Program-made: the position numbers and the translations under genes
Shown: piece after piece, positions 1 to 13,703 of the stretch
How positions within the stretch are numbered: the stretch's first letter is position 1
Layout of the letters: each line of letters starts with the position of its first letter
Notes under the pieces: generated by a model
What the model saw: only the letters and a program-made list of their open reading frames with translations
Database searches by the model: none
What the model was told of the DNA's origin: nothing
NCBI GenBank assembly: GCA_014529385.2
Contig: CM043945.1
Location: forward strand, 2,950,312-3,014,311
Direction: 5' to 3'
DNA: 64,000 bases
From: Adiantum capillus-veneris
Lineage: Eukaryota > Streptophyta > Polypodiopsida > Polypodiales > Pteridaceae

Positions 1-570
1 AGGAAAAGGAAAGTGGTCGTGATAAAGAGAGGTGGGGAGAGAGCCGCATGTCAGGACTTGCCTGAGAGGCGGTGATTTTTTTGCAGGTACATAGGCGGTG
101 ACTTTTGTAGAGAGAGAGAGAGGCACGTCTATGGGCGAGACGCATTGCCTGCACGCTTTGCCTTGGCATCTGCGACCACTCTCAGGGCAAGAGAGGGAGG
201 GATCGCACGAGTGCCCATTATCTGCGACGGAGCAAGGCGTGTGGGCATGGCGCTGTTGGGGGGGCCTGGTTGACGCATGAGGCGGGCATAGCCACAGATG
301 ACGCGTGGGCGATGCTCCAGGCCAACGTCGAGCGAGGAGCAGGACCAAAGAAAACGTCGGTGGTCCGTTTCTTTTCGGCACTCAGCTCTGGAGTTTGTAA
401 GAGGCTGGAGCTAGTTAGAGACAGCCGACGAATCTTGGAGGGAGTCAAGTGCAAGCATGGGTAAAGGGCGACATGGATAAACAGGACTGCACGCTGATGC
501 GTTCTCTCTCTACAGTGAGGAGAGTGAGAAGCGGAAGCGGAAGCGGAACAGGGTCAACGCATATATCGGC
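1..570. other. No gene recognised; purine-rich DNA
   Basis: The stretch is rich in A and G, with a short GA run near 109-121 and a GAAGCG-type run near 524-548. Short open frames exist on both strands, but none has a recognisable domain or convincing composition, so I call no gene. Confidence 0.5.
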
Positions 571-660
571 TCTAATCAAGATGCTACTGGAAAGTTAAAA
601 AGGAAAAGGAATCTCGAGCGGAAATTAATTAATTGACAGAAGTTAGACCCATTATAAAGG

Positions 661-712
661 TGCTCAATAAATAAATACTCGAGATATGATTGCTCAATAA
701 ATAAATACTCGC
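661..712. repeat. 30-bp tandem repeat, about 1.7 copies
   Basis: The block beginning TGCTCAATAAATAAATACTC at 661 repeats at 691 after exactly 30 bp. It lies in AT-rich non-coding DNA. Confidence 0.8.
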
Positions 713-1536
713 TTCTATTAGTAGTTTGATCAACAACAATGAGTGAGGGTTTTTGTTCATGTTGATTCAGTCCCAAACGTATATCAAACTTTGTGCAACC
801 ATTGACAAAGCAAGGTTTCTAGAATGTTCCAAGGTTTATAATCTTCTGATGAAGCTAAGTCATGACACAAAGGAAGAAATTGCCCTTTTCCAAGAGGTTA
901 AGTTTGGTTGAGATTGATTTTTCAAACTTTTTTCCAAAAACCTGGCAAACCTACATATGTGAAACAACGGAGGTAACTTGACAAAATTTGACGGTTTTTA
1001 CACCAAATTACATTAATTTTTGCAAAATTTTGTAGGTTTTCTCACCTTCAAAAATAAAATCTAGAGGTAAATTTCAAAATTTATAGGGACTACACTAAAC
1101 CTAGGTTTTTTTCGAGCAATGACGAGGAGTCATGATGGCATGTTGAATTTGAGTTAAGAGAAGATGAGAGTTATGGAAAGTAGGTAAAAATGAGTGCCTA
1201 CAATCACTATTACCTTTTTAGATGCACATTGGTATTTTAAAATATAATAAAATAAAAAATAAAGTAAAAACAATAAAACAAAAATATTCTTTGACAAACT
1301 AAAACAAAACAATTTTTTAATGTTTACATAAGAGAAAAATCTTTCACAAATTAAAATATTTAAAAAAAAATTGTTGAGTCCATACATCACATCGTGGGAT
1401 CAAACTCTTATGAACAACGCACTCCTTAATCCCTTGTTCTATAAGACCTTTTTGAGCAAACCAAAAATTGTATTTGAGACAAGAGCAATGTGTACATATC
1501 ATGTATATAAACGCTAGATACTTGTTTATATAACTA
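713..1536. other. AT-rich non-coding DNA, no gene seen
   Basis: No credible coding frame. A segment near 1090-1160 (a TTCGAG stretch, then GACGAGGAGTCATGATGGCA) resembles one near 2250-2300 with GTGAGGACTCACGATGTCCT, so both may be pieces of one old dispersed repeat. Confidence 0.4.

Positions 1537-3786
<2,250 letters not shown>

Positions 3787-3841
<55 letters not shown>
3787..3841. repeat. (CT)n microsatellite
   Basis: Uninterrupted CT dinucleotide run of about 55 bp. The RE-repeat frames on the minus strand are artefacts of this run. Confidence 0.95.
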
Positions 3842-3847
<6 letters not shown>

Positions 3848-3988
3848 GCATTTGTAAGAGCATGAACGATTCAGACTCGTCTCTTGGTGAGCATGCTCAC
3901 AATAAAGAGAAGAAGCTCCACAATAGAAAATAGCTTCATCGCTCAACGCTCACACGCACACAAGATTTCTCTTCAAACTTTCCCCCTT

Positions 3989-3990
<2 letters not shown>

Positions 3991-4052
<62 letters not shown>
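3991..4052. repeat. (CT)n microsatellite
   Basis: A second uninterrupted CT run of about 62 bp, 150 bp downstream of the first. Confidence 0.95.
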
Positions 4053-4054
<2 letters not shown>

Positions 4055-4075
4055 GAATTGACTTATTGTTCTAGA

Positions 4076-4447
4076 ACAGAGGGGGGGTCTTTAGGGGCAG
4101 GCAAGACACAATCTTCTCCTTCCGTGTCTCTACTCGACCTACAACACAGACAAGACGCTCCTTTATGTTCTCGCTCGCAAATGCTGCAACGCACTAAGTT
4201 TTGAGTGATACCCCGCCCAGCATGCATTAGCAACGAAGCAAGCGTACCTTACAGAGGTACACAACAGAGGGGGGGTCTTTAAGGGCATGCAAGACACAAT
4301 CTTCTCCTTCCGTGTCTCTAGTCGCCCTACAACACAGACAAGATGCTCCTTTATGTTCTCGCTCGCAAATGCTTGCAAAAGTTGCAACGCACTAAGTTTT
4401 GAGTGATACCCCGCCCAACATCCATTAGCAACGAAGCAAGCGTACCC
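4076..4447. repeat. 188-bp tandem duplication
   Basis: Two near-identical units start at 4076 and 4264. Each carries a G-rich start (ACAGAGGGGGGGTCTTTA), a CCTTCCGTGTCTCTA block and TTTTGAGTGATACCCCGCCC. The second unit has an insertion of about 9 bp in the AAATGC region and several substitutions. No coding function is apparent. Confidence 0.85.
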
Positions 4448-4532
4448 GACATCGTACTTATACAATTCTGTAGCTTGTTAATCATTACTGATTAACGAAG
4501 ACTCAAGCCTAAACTTTGTTCAAGACAAAGAG

Positions 4533-4769
4533 CAACAATAGAAGGGGGGCAAGTGGCAAGCCATGTGAATTTGGCCCTAACCCTCTCGATGAAGGTAGAT
4601 ATTGTAACCCTCTCGATGAACAACAATAGAAGGGGGGCAAGTGGCCAACCATGTGAATTTGGCCCTAACCCTCTCGATGAAGGTAGATATTGTAACCCTC
4701 TCGATGAACAACAATAGAAGGGGGGCAAGTGGCCATCCATGTGAATTTGGCCCTAACCCTCTCGATGAA
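4533..4769. repeat. 88-bp tandem repeat, 2.7 copies
   Basis: Units start at 4533, 4621 and 4709 with CAACAATAGAAGGGGGGCAA. Each full unit contains the sub-motif CCCTCTCGATGAA twice. The third copy stops after the first sub-motif. Confidence 0.9.
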
Positions 4770-5138
4770 GCGGCTTTTTACGATTGTGCATATCAAGTCT
4801 TTTGCCTTCCCATGAAGATAATAAGGCCGCGATATCCATGCCTGATCGAAATAAGATCTCTTAGACTGTACTTATTTTGGGTTGCGTATAGCATTGTCTT
4901 TACAAAGAAGCTGTGACATGTCTACTACATTTGAGGCTTCAGGGGATGTGTCCGGATGCGCTGACAGTAGTTTGTGGAATCCGAGATTTTAATCTACGAA
5001 GATTGCTCCAAATTGGGTGAGAATTCCATTTTGAAATTGTTAGAGAAGGTTTTGAAGGAGACCCCTTTGTAATGAGCTGTTTAGTGAGGTTTTTATGCAT
5101 TAAGAAAAGAGCCATGAGAAAAAGCCTACCTCGTCGAC

Positions 5139-5591
5139 ATGGCGAGAGCATTCTTCAATATCATAGATTTTGTAGGCCAAGCTCCTCCCTATTCATTCCA
5201 GCAGTAGAAGGTCGACAATGTCACTGTTTGCCTCATCGCCATATTGGAATTGACCTTCATCTGCAGTAAAGCCTCTGCGCCTTCCCGGCGTAGCAATCAT
5301 AGTAGCTTTGTGTGTATGTCCACCTTCAACTACCTTACTCAGCTCGTTTCTGCAGGCCTAACTCTACCGTGTTTCACTGCAAATAGATCAAGAGAAACTT
5401 GGACACATCTCCTCTACATTTGCAACGGTGACATATTCCAACGTGCGGTGAGTAAGAAGTGCCACATTTTAATCTTGAACGCTGAGGACACAGTAAAAAG
5501 GAACACACCGAAAATTGCATGCTGTCGTGGGAATGGCACGTTCCCTCGTATTATAAAAATTGGGGAGGACTGTGCAAACTCCCCCGTGTAG
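5139..5591 (+). pseudogene. Unrecognised ORF upstream of the Helitron, one in-frame stop
   Basis: An open frame of about 150 codons starts at ATG 5139 (MARAFFNIIDFVG), is broken by TAG at 5205-5207 following two CAG codons, and runs on to a TAG at 5589-5591. I recognise no domain. Plant Helitrons often carry a second gene such as an RPA-like protein, and this one lies about 320 bp upstream of the Rep frame on the same strand. That link is inference only. The single stop is what a C-to-T change at CAG would give, matching the decay seen in the neighbouring Helitron genes. Confidence 0.35.
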
Positions 5592-5913
5592 GGACACCAG
5601 CACGTTTTCTTTTTTTTTTCTATAACATAAGAAGTAAAGAACACATAGAAATAATGAGATTACTCTCAGAACCTTCAACATTGTGCTATTACTTTTCTAA
5701 TGCTTCGTGCTTATTCTTTGGAAGGGACATTCGGGAAATCAACCATCGCTTGCCTCTTCCCAGCTCAAAACTCGACAACAGCACAATCCAACACCAGGTA
5801 CATGGTTGTTTCAAACGCTTGAACTGTTCGCTGCTTAAACGTGACTAGCAAGTAAATATCACAAGGTTCTCATCGCATTGAATCATTAAGATTGAGTCCA
5901 ACTTAAGCCTTCA

Positions 5914-8900
5914 ATGGACCATCACCGAAAGCGTAGGATACACCTCAACAGATCAAAAGTGAGACATCGCACTTCAATCAAGAAGAAGGCTAGATTTTTA
6001 CCATGCTCACAATCATGGATTGATATCGTCAATTTAGTATACCGATGGAGTTCAGACGTTGCAGCAATATTCAAACCTTTAAGCATATGATTTGTTTGTG
6101 GTGTAGTTTTCATCCAAAGAAGTGCCTCTTTTGATTGTACTCGAGCTCCAAACGAGACATCGATTGCAATGTTTGCTAGCAGTCTTTTGGTATCTAGCTT
6201 AGAGGCTACACACATAGAAATGCAATGGGTGCAATGCTCCACTTGTGAGAACTCAAGTGCACATCGTAGATATTGTGTGCCCTTACTTCCGGACTACACA
6301 AGAAGAATATTGAACGGAAATCAGCTTCACATACAACTATTGAGCGTCATTGACATATCTGTCAATGCCATCTCAACAGTGACAACAATTGCACGAGGTA
6401 CACTAGACAGACGTTCAATATTAGATAACAACTTCGTACTACAGAAGTACATGTCGATGGCTGAACAACTGAATAAGAAGCTTGGCCTTTGCATACTAAG
6501 TCAAGATAGTGTGAGCAAGATCATTCAACAACAACAAGACAACGCACCGTTTGCACTGATGGCGCAGCTTGACACAAGTTTGATGTTTGCTATCATCGAA
6601 AGCATCGTTGAACTAGCCAGGAGAAGAGCATTCACCGCTAGCGATACTTACGAATTTGCTTCTCTGCAACTCCGTGGCTGTCAACAATTGTGTGAGAGAA
6701 CAATTACTTTCAAGCCCAACGGCATGCCTGCCGCATCAAGCTCTGTGAACGACATCACAATAGAGTCGGCAACATTTCCATTCCTGTTCCCTTTTGGGAA
6801 AGGCCAGTATGATGGTAAAATCAACTTCAGTATATATGTAAAGATACGTGCATTGACTCTGTTCTCTATTTACACCCTGTACAAGCCATACTTGCTGATA
6901 ATGTACCAACTAAAGCAGGCACTTATGTTGGCTAACAATACACACACAAGCTTGTTGCAAAAGGACATTGACAACTACAAGAGGGCCAATCGTACAACAA
7001 CTGACGAAGATACTGTGAGACATGTGCTTTGATACAGCACCCCTTCCAGCATGCCAGGTTCTTGCTCGTGGCACCGCAAGAACCTAAAGGACTTGATAGC
7101 AATGGTGGACGAATGGGGAATGCCTGATTTCTTCTTGACTTTCATTGTTGATGAGGTCACAGACACAAGATGGCATGAGATTGACACGATTGAGCTAATT
7201 GCTCGTCAGTTAAATGCCTCCTTCACTTGGACAGACTGTCGAGTCGAATGCGCCCTCACCTTCCACTCTAAGTTCCAAATGCTTATGTCCAAATATATAC
7301 TTGCGAAAGGTGTGTTGGGCCATGTGCAACACCACTTGGTTAGATATGAGGTCCAAAATAGAGGATCATTGCATGCTCATGTCATACTGTGGATGCATGA
7401 AGAAGACAAAGAGCAACTATCTGCTGAAATAGCTGCATACATCCCGACAGAAACTGGCTCTGTGGTTTTGCCAGAAGTAAGCCGGCTCCGAGAACTCGTA
7501 CTCATGAAACAACTTCACAAGTGTCGTACAAGTTGTTACCACACGGTCAAAGAGATGGAGTATGTAAACACGGGTTTCCATTTCATGCGCAACCAAATCC
7601 AAAACCAATCTTCAATGAACAAAATCACAGATGGCAATACTTCAGGCCTCAGCATGAAGATAGAAATGCCGTACCGTACCACCGTACACTACTCTTGCTA
7701 TGGGGTGCACATATGAATATACAGCGGTGGTCATCGTTGTACTACTACCTCTTGAAGTATGCACTCAAAACTGAACCAATGGACCATCTCAACATCCGCT
7801 CCGAAGATGCAGAGCGCTTAGGCCTAGGTGACCTTGACACTGTAAAATTGAAGCTGATCTCAGCCTCTTTACTATCGAAACCTATCTCAGCAACAGAAGT
7901 GGCATTAAATTGTTTGCAAATCCCAATCATTTCAAAGAGTGATAGCGTCCAATATGTTGACTCATCGCCCCCGGCAGTATGACAACAAATCATTTCTCAC
8001 AACAATGATGTCGTGCTGCACCCTGTTGATCTGTATTGCGCACGACCACAAACTTTGGAGAAGCTTACATTCTACGACTTCCACAAGAATTACATAATGA
8101 CTAAGGGAAAAGAAAGGAAAAAAATTATTTCAGAGGAGAATACCTACAGCCAATCGCTGCAACGTCAACACCGACTGGTCCGTTTCACAGACTTTCACCC
8201 AGGGCATCATCAGGAGGCTTTCTTTTACAACGTGATGCTAAAGAGCATCACCTTTAGAAATGATTCCCAGCTGCTCTCATCGGAGAACACGTCTAGGTCA
8301 TACTATCTTGAGTGCAAACTTAGAAATTTGATACTGACAGATGAGGACCTTGAGATGTACATCACAGAGTACACACAACGAAATATGCTCACGACAGATC
8401 AAACACACCAATTTCACAACATGATACTATAGAAGACATCCTCAACAAAGGCTGCCTCATTTTAATCTCCAGATGTGCAAACAGACTACGAGTAACAGGA
8501 TACGTCATCTCGTATCTCTACCCTTCTAAACAAGCTTCAAAACGTCCAAAACGTGTCATTGACATCTGAATAAGTAGAGATCTACAAGAATATCATAGCA
8601 GCAAAGGGTGGACTGCATGTGATCTCATGCACTCCTGGGAGTGGCAAAAGCTTCCTCATAAGATACATCACAAGCCAACTCATAATGCAAGGGAAAACTG
8701 TCACACTCGCTGCTTCGATTGGTGAAGCAGCCACCAGGTTAAGCAGCATCGCAACAACTGTCCATTACCAATTCAAGATACCAGTGCGCACACAACAGTA
8801 TCCCCTGTCAATCTCCGAAATTGATGGCAGATATGTCGATATTAAAGAAGCAGACATGATTATCATAGACGAGATTTCTATGTTAACAAAGCAAACTTTC

Positions 8901-9839
8901 GATCTCATAGTACGACAAATTGTGAATGTCACCAACGGCACACTGCTAGACCCATTCAAAGATAAAAAGGTCTTCTTGTTCGGTGATTTAGCACAGTTGC
9001 CACCAATATGCAGGCATCAAAGTGATCAATGCTACTCATGCCACATCACAAGCTCCACTTACTGGTCCACTACTACTACGTACATTATGTCTTGCTCAGT
9101 GCGCCATGCAAAAGATATCTCTTTCATAGAGTTCCTCAATACAATAAGAGTCGGCAGGCTCCCTACAAAGAAAGAGATCCACGATGCGCTCGGTGACCGC
9201 ATCATAAAGCAGGATCAAATAGAGCAACACATGGATAGGAACATGACAATCAATTGCACACACAAGAGTGACATTCAATATTATAATAACCTGCTCTTGG
9301 AATGCTTCCATCAGCATAGTCACATCATCAAAATCTGCCTCAAGACGAATGCACACAACATCCCTGAGCTCCAAGCATGGCTTGAAGATCCCGACTTCCA
9401 CGAAATTGATAGAATAGCAGAAGAAGCAAAGGCGCTGATAATAGAGAACATAGACTTAACAATTGGAGCAGCCAATGGATCATTATGTCGGGTAGACAAA
9501 ATCCTCCAAGATGAAGATGGCGGCGTCAAAGCAATCAAAGTCACACTGGACACATCCAAACAAGAACTTACACTTTGACGGTCAAAGCATAGCAGGCGGA
9601 CATTCAATGGGCACTGGTACCATAAATCCACATTCCCAGTAGCTCTCGCCTATGCTATGACTGGACACAAGTCCCAAGGCGCAACAATCAATACCAACGT
9701 CTTGCTCATTATAAAAGAAGTTTTCGCCCCTGGCCTTCTATACGTGATGCTGTCATGCACCACTAAGCGAACTCGACTACATTTACTAGAGCTCCCTATG
9801 CCAGAGATGTTCACACCATCTAGATTTTTGACCATCTAA
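5914..9839 (+). pseudogene. Helitron Rep-PIF1 helicase, broken
   Basis: This is the replication-initiator/helicase of a rolling-circle Helitron. From ATG 5914 one frame carries a Helitron-like N domain (FPFLFPFGKGQYDGK near 6780) and the HUH metal motif HAHVILW at 7372-7392. The Rep tyrosine region (YYYLLKYALK, from 7740) and then RFTDFHPGHH follow in the next frame. The helicase has a Walker A with TPGSGKS (8631-8651), a Walker B with IIIDEIS (near 8860), FGDLAQLPPI, and motif V/VI near 9650-9760 (TGHKSQGATI). In-frame stops sit at 6088, 7030, 7980, 8430, 8463, 8493, 8571 and 9576, and one frameshift lies near 7550. The length of about 1,300 codons suits the family. Adjacent segments keep reading in frame past each stop, so the gene decayed by point mutation. 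It cannot make a full protein. Confidence 0.9.
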
Positions 9840-10170
9840 ACGTGAAAGTTTCCTTCCCCCTCTTCAGTATCAATTCCTCTTTCTATTAAACTGATTGAAT
9901 CGCCTTGTAACTGCCTTGTATACAAAGCAGAAATTTTTGTTCAACTGCTCATCTTCTCTTCTGTCGACTTGTCATGTTCAATATGTTGCATTGCTGAGAC
10001 ATCTTCCCTATCACCCCTGCTCACTCTCATCCACCTTTTGTAAATCTATTGCTCTTCCTTTCCTCACTTCATTCATTTGTGTTTAAACGTTTGTCGGATC
10101 TTATGCTTCAGAAAAACTGTAAGAGATCATCAAAATAATTATTTTTACGTGCAGGAAACTGAATCAAACA
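9840..10170 (+). other. Spacer between helicase and GIY-YIG gene
   Basis: About 330 bp with no coding frame of note. It is T/C-rich. I see no hairpin plus CTRR end that would mark the Helitron 3' terminus here. Confidence 0.4.
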
Positions 10171-11410
10171 ATGGATCACAACACGGTACATTTTGCAAGC
10201 TTGTCTGGTCTTGTATCTGCCTATGTATACACATGAAAATCAATCACTCATCTTACTGTGCAGCTCTTCAAGCAATACACGAACAATGCAAAGGAAACGC
10301 AACCAATGATACAACCTAAGAGATTTTACCTCACGACTAAGCAGATGAGATTGGCTAACTCAGCAGGCGAGAAACCCCATGCGTATATTGAGGGGTTCCA
10401 TACTTTTCAAGAGCGTCGCAACTTCATGAATAAGTGCGACGCAAGATATAAAGCTCTAAACCAAACGATGGCCACACCAAACATAGACAGGATGACAATA
10501 GGTACTATTAGAAAAGAAAAATATAATGCCTTCTGTCTGTTGTGCTAAGCAGCTTGCTCCTACATCCTACAGGTCTCATGAAGAAAATACTTGAAGAGCT
10601 TGATATCCAGTACGAGGATGATGAGAGTATGTTGCGTAATGTTGAAGCACAACAACTCCTCGACACAAAAATTTAAGGAATTACATTGTATGCGATGGAG
10701 CAGATGCGGTTTGGTTACAACATTGATTTGTCTGAACTTTCAAAAGCTACTCAAGAAAACTGTGCTGCTATCTTGGCAAATTTCATGACTTTGGCAAACC
10801 ACACGTACGACGCAACTTATCCACGTATCACAATCCAGAAGTTAGCATGGCACTACATTGAACACGAGGCAGTAAATTACGGCCAACCAGCCTCCCCATA
10901 CGAGCCAGTTTCAACAGACCAAGGCAAGTATGGATAACAAGTATCACTAGCTTCCAATCATTTCTCCGTAGCACCGTCATTTTTTTATTGACCTAACCAA
11001 TCTGCATGGACCACAGATTTAGACACTCATCAACAACCAGAGACAAGCATCGGCCTTCCACCCCAGAAAAAGCAACGTCGCGGGAAGAATACATAGTCTA
11101 CAGTATACGATGCACGAAAAACGGTAGAAGATATATCGGAGTTACGAATAACATCCATAAATGTGTTGGCCAGCACAAGCGCAATCCTTCGAAGAGAATG
11201 TGAGCGGACATGCAGACACATAGTCCTTTTGAGGACAATTTTAAAATTACCACTTTAGCAACTAGTACCAATATACATAAAGCTAGAAACTTAGAACATT
11301 TCTATATTAAACAACACAAAACAACAACCGCATTAGGTTATAACGTTTGTTCTGAACATCCACCAAGGTTGAGAAATTATTATTTTTTGAAAAAACACAA
11401 GAAAATATAG
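10171..11410 (+). pseudogene. Four-exon GIY-YIG endonuclease gene, broken
   Basis: Four exons join in phase: 10171-10185, 10264-10501, 10573-10927 and 11017-11410. The three introns (78, 71 and 89 nt) all begin GT and end AG. The last exon encodes a GIY-YIG nuclease fold: an IVYSIRC segment, then RRYIGVTNN, then a distal helix with NLEHFYIKQH and LGYNV. The first about 200 residues are unknown (KRFYLTTKQMRLANSAGEK; MEQMRFGYNIDLSELSKATQ). In-frame stops at 10674 (TAA) and 11201 (TGA) break it. Both fit C-to-T change from CAA and CGA. It lies 330 bp downstream of the helicase on the same strand, so it may be Helitron cargo. GIY-YIG domains are known from Penelope-like elements and homing nucleases, but no reverse transcriptase is visible here. 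Confidence 0.65.
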
Positions 11411-11572
11411 CTGCGAACTTCTGCTGTCTTCATTTCATTGTTTTGTTCATTGTCTTTGTCACATAACTTTAATCATTGGCTACAACAATGTCTTTTTGTT
11501 TCCATTCAAACTATGACAAACATGACAACTTATCAACTGCTTTGATTAAATGCTTTTTCTTTTCGGTTCAGA

Positions 11573-12004
11573 ATGGGTAGGCCAATTCCAGCTGATCTGA
11601 TTGAGCAGCAACCAGAATTTGAGACTGCAATGTATAAGTTGCAATACTGTCTTTACCCAAATTTGCAAGAGCGGGTGCTCATACACTACATGCATAAATG
11701 GAGTGAGTTCATTCCATGGCTAGTTCAACCACCTACCCCATGGCATCCACATTACATCACTTGGAATACACTCGGTCGACAAATCACCATCGACATCGCC
11801 GTGCTCGCTAGTTGCTCCACAAAACACCATTGTATGTTGTTCGTGCAGATTGTGGACGTGCTCGGTCTACTCGAGACTATAGAATTAAATTACTCTAATG
11901 TGGTCCCCAACCACCTTCGGTCAGCTAAACAATTCGTTTCACGCTACTTTTCTATCAACCAGTTAGCCACACACGCAACTTTGAAGAGCATCTTACCGAT
12001 ATAG
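11573..12004 (+). CDS. Unknown protein downstream of GIY-YIG gene
   Basis: An intact frame of 143 codons starting MGRPIPADLIEQQPEFETA and ending at TAG 12002-12004. A pyrimidine-rich tract ending in CAG lies immediately before the ATG, so the frame may be an internal or terminal exon. It is rich in aromatic residues (HYMHKWSEFIPWLVQPP) and has no domain I recognise. It may be the last part of the Helitron cargo or an unrelated remnant. No signal peptide is seen. Confidence 0.35.
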   Translation: MGRPIPADLIEQQPEFETAMYKLQYCLYPNLQERVLIHYMHKWSEFIPWLVQPPTPWHPHYITWNTLGRQITIDIAVLASCSTKHHCMLFVQIVDVLGLLETIELNYSNVVPNHLRSAKQFVSRYFSINQLATHATLKSILPI

Positions 12005-12253
12005 ACCTTTCTTCCTACATCAAAAACTCCCACTGATATGTGTTGTTACCTAGTCCTCCTCCTCTTCTCCACAAAAGTTTTGTTCATTTCATTGTAAAGT
12101 AGTCATTGCATGCTACATTCAAAGTCTTTCCTACTCTCGTTTTCATAGTTTCGTTCTTAATTAATCAACTTTTTCGCATACTCTTGACATCGAATCGTTT
12201 CAGTGGCTTACACTCACTTGTAGTAACAAGATTTGTGCAAAACAAATAATAAG

Positions 12254-12256
<3 letters not shown>

Positions 12257-12296
<40 letters not shown>
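12257..12296. repeat. (CT)n microsatellite
   Basis: CT run of about 40 bp in otherwise T-rich non-coding DNA (12005-12700). A related sequence follows at about 12370-12460, where ACTCACTTAGGCTAACAAGA echoes ACTCACTTGTAGTAACAAGA near 12210, suggesting a local duplication. Confidence 0.85.
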
Positions 12297-12300
<4 letters not shown>

Positions 12301-12713
12301 CATTTCTACATTCTTCTTTATGATATATACTCTTGTTCAGTGCTTCCATGATAACAAAACAGTATATACATTCCTATATGTATGCGTGACTACTACTCAC
12401 TTAGGCTAACAAGATTTGTCGAAAAAAATAATAAGCGCACGCACTCTGTCTCTCTCTCATGTATACTCTTCTTCAATGCTTTGATGAGAACAAAATAGTA
12501 ATTAAAATAGTGCCCTTGCTCTCCATTCATTTCCATGCACATGTAGGTACCAAAGGGAAAATCTCTCTAATTGCAATCGCCTTGAAGGCTTGTACCCTTA
12601 CACTAGTTTGTTATCCACTTCCAGTTATGCAGGCTAATGAAGCACTCTAGTTTGGATAATGTGCATGTATTTCTAAGAGTGTAAATTGTACATACATCCA
12701 TTGCACATATGCC

Positions 12714-12716
<3 letters not shown>

Positions 12717-12794
<78 letters not shown>
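12717..12794. repeat. (CA)n microsatellite
   Basis: Pure CA run of about 78 bp. Confidence 0.95.
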
Positions 12795-12798
<4 letters not shown>

Positions 12799-12825
12799 AA
12801 TTTCATCTTGCTTTGATTTAGCTTG

Positions 12826-13131
12826 GCAATGGGACCTTAGCTGTGAGAGAAAAAACTGGGGACTGAAAGGGCTTGTTGAGATAAGAGTACCCTTAGGAAC
12901 CCCCTTCCAAAATATCCCATTGGGTACAAAATTTGGGACACAAAGGAAAACCTTATTTTAATTGTGTCCATGGTTGAACAACACTAGGACCTTAGCTCCG
13001 AAAGGAAAAATTGAGACTGAAAAGGCACTTGTTAAGATAGTACCCTTACCACAGGAAACCCCTTCAAAAAAAATTTGGGATTATAAAAAAACTTGTTTTA
13101 ATTATGTCCATGCCTAGACAAAACTAGAACC
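12826..13131. repeat. Imperfect tandem duplication of about 155 bp
   Basis: Two diverged units begin with GGACCTTAGCT (about 12831 and 12989) and share CTTGTTGAGATAAGAGTACC / CTTGTTAAGATAGTACCC, an AAATTTGGGA block, and TTTTAATTGTGTCCATGG / TTTTAATTATGTCCATGC. No coding function seen. Confidence 0.75.
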
Positions 13132-13176
13132 TACATGGTTGTTGGGAAGCGATTTATATACAAAACATGGAAAGTA

Positions 13177-13398
13177 ATGAGCAACCCTTTCAAATGCATG
13201 CTTGTTTCATCATTCATACTCGCTCTTCTGCTTTCACTCTCAATAGCAGAGGCTTTGGGCTGCTTCTTGACACTCAAGAGAAGTGATTCGGAGGAGTGTT
13301 GGTGGGAACCAACTTTTAGAGATGCCTTGCTTGGGGGTTTACTTGATCGACCATTAGTTATCCGATCCTGTGTGACTATGCAACCAACCGGACTCTAG
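13177..13398 (+). CDS. Candidate small secreted protein, 73 aa
   Basis: From ATG 13177 the frame gives a textbook signal-peptide pattern: a short basic start (MSNPFKCM), a hydrophobic core (VSSFILALLLSLSIAEA) and a plausible cleavage site after ALG near residue 28. The mature part of about 45 residues has three Cys (CFLTLKRSDSEECWWEP, then a later VIRSC) and ends at TAG 13396-13398. An upstream in-frame ATG at 13135 would add 14 residues and bury the signal, so I prefer 13177. I recognise no peptide family. It could be a chance frame, but the signal pattern is unusually good for noise. It is the only non-transposon coding candidate between the Helitron and the gypsy remnant. Confidence 0.4.
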   Translation: MSNPFKCMLVSSFILALLLSLSIAEALGCFLTLKRSDSEECWWEPTFRDALLGGLLDRPLVIRSCVTMQPTGL

Positions 13399-13703
13399 TG
13401 CAGAGACTAATCCCATTTTGAGGATTCTTGATGCTTGAATACAATTTCAGTCGTCTTATTGTCAACTTATAATTTGAAGTCTATTTCCTTTTAGTTCAGT
13501 TGTTTATCTAAAGTCTTATGTCTGTCATCTAGTCATTTGAAGTATAAAATCTGTCATCTGGTAATTTGAAGTCTGAATAATTACTATAACTTTGGGATAA
13601 TTGTCAAAGAAATCCAACTCAATCCATTTTGGCAATCATGGTGGTGAGATAAAGCACTTGACAGGAATCTCCCAGTTAACTTAGAGACGGTCAATCATTC
13701 ACA

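Noticed and set aside
10171-11410. Penelope-like retroelement
   Set aside because: GIY-YIG is present, but no reverse transcriptase motif precedes it, and the gene has spliceosomal-type introns.
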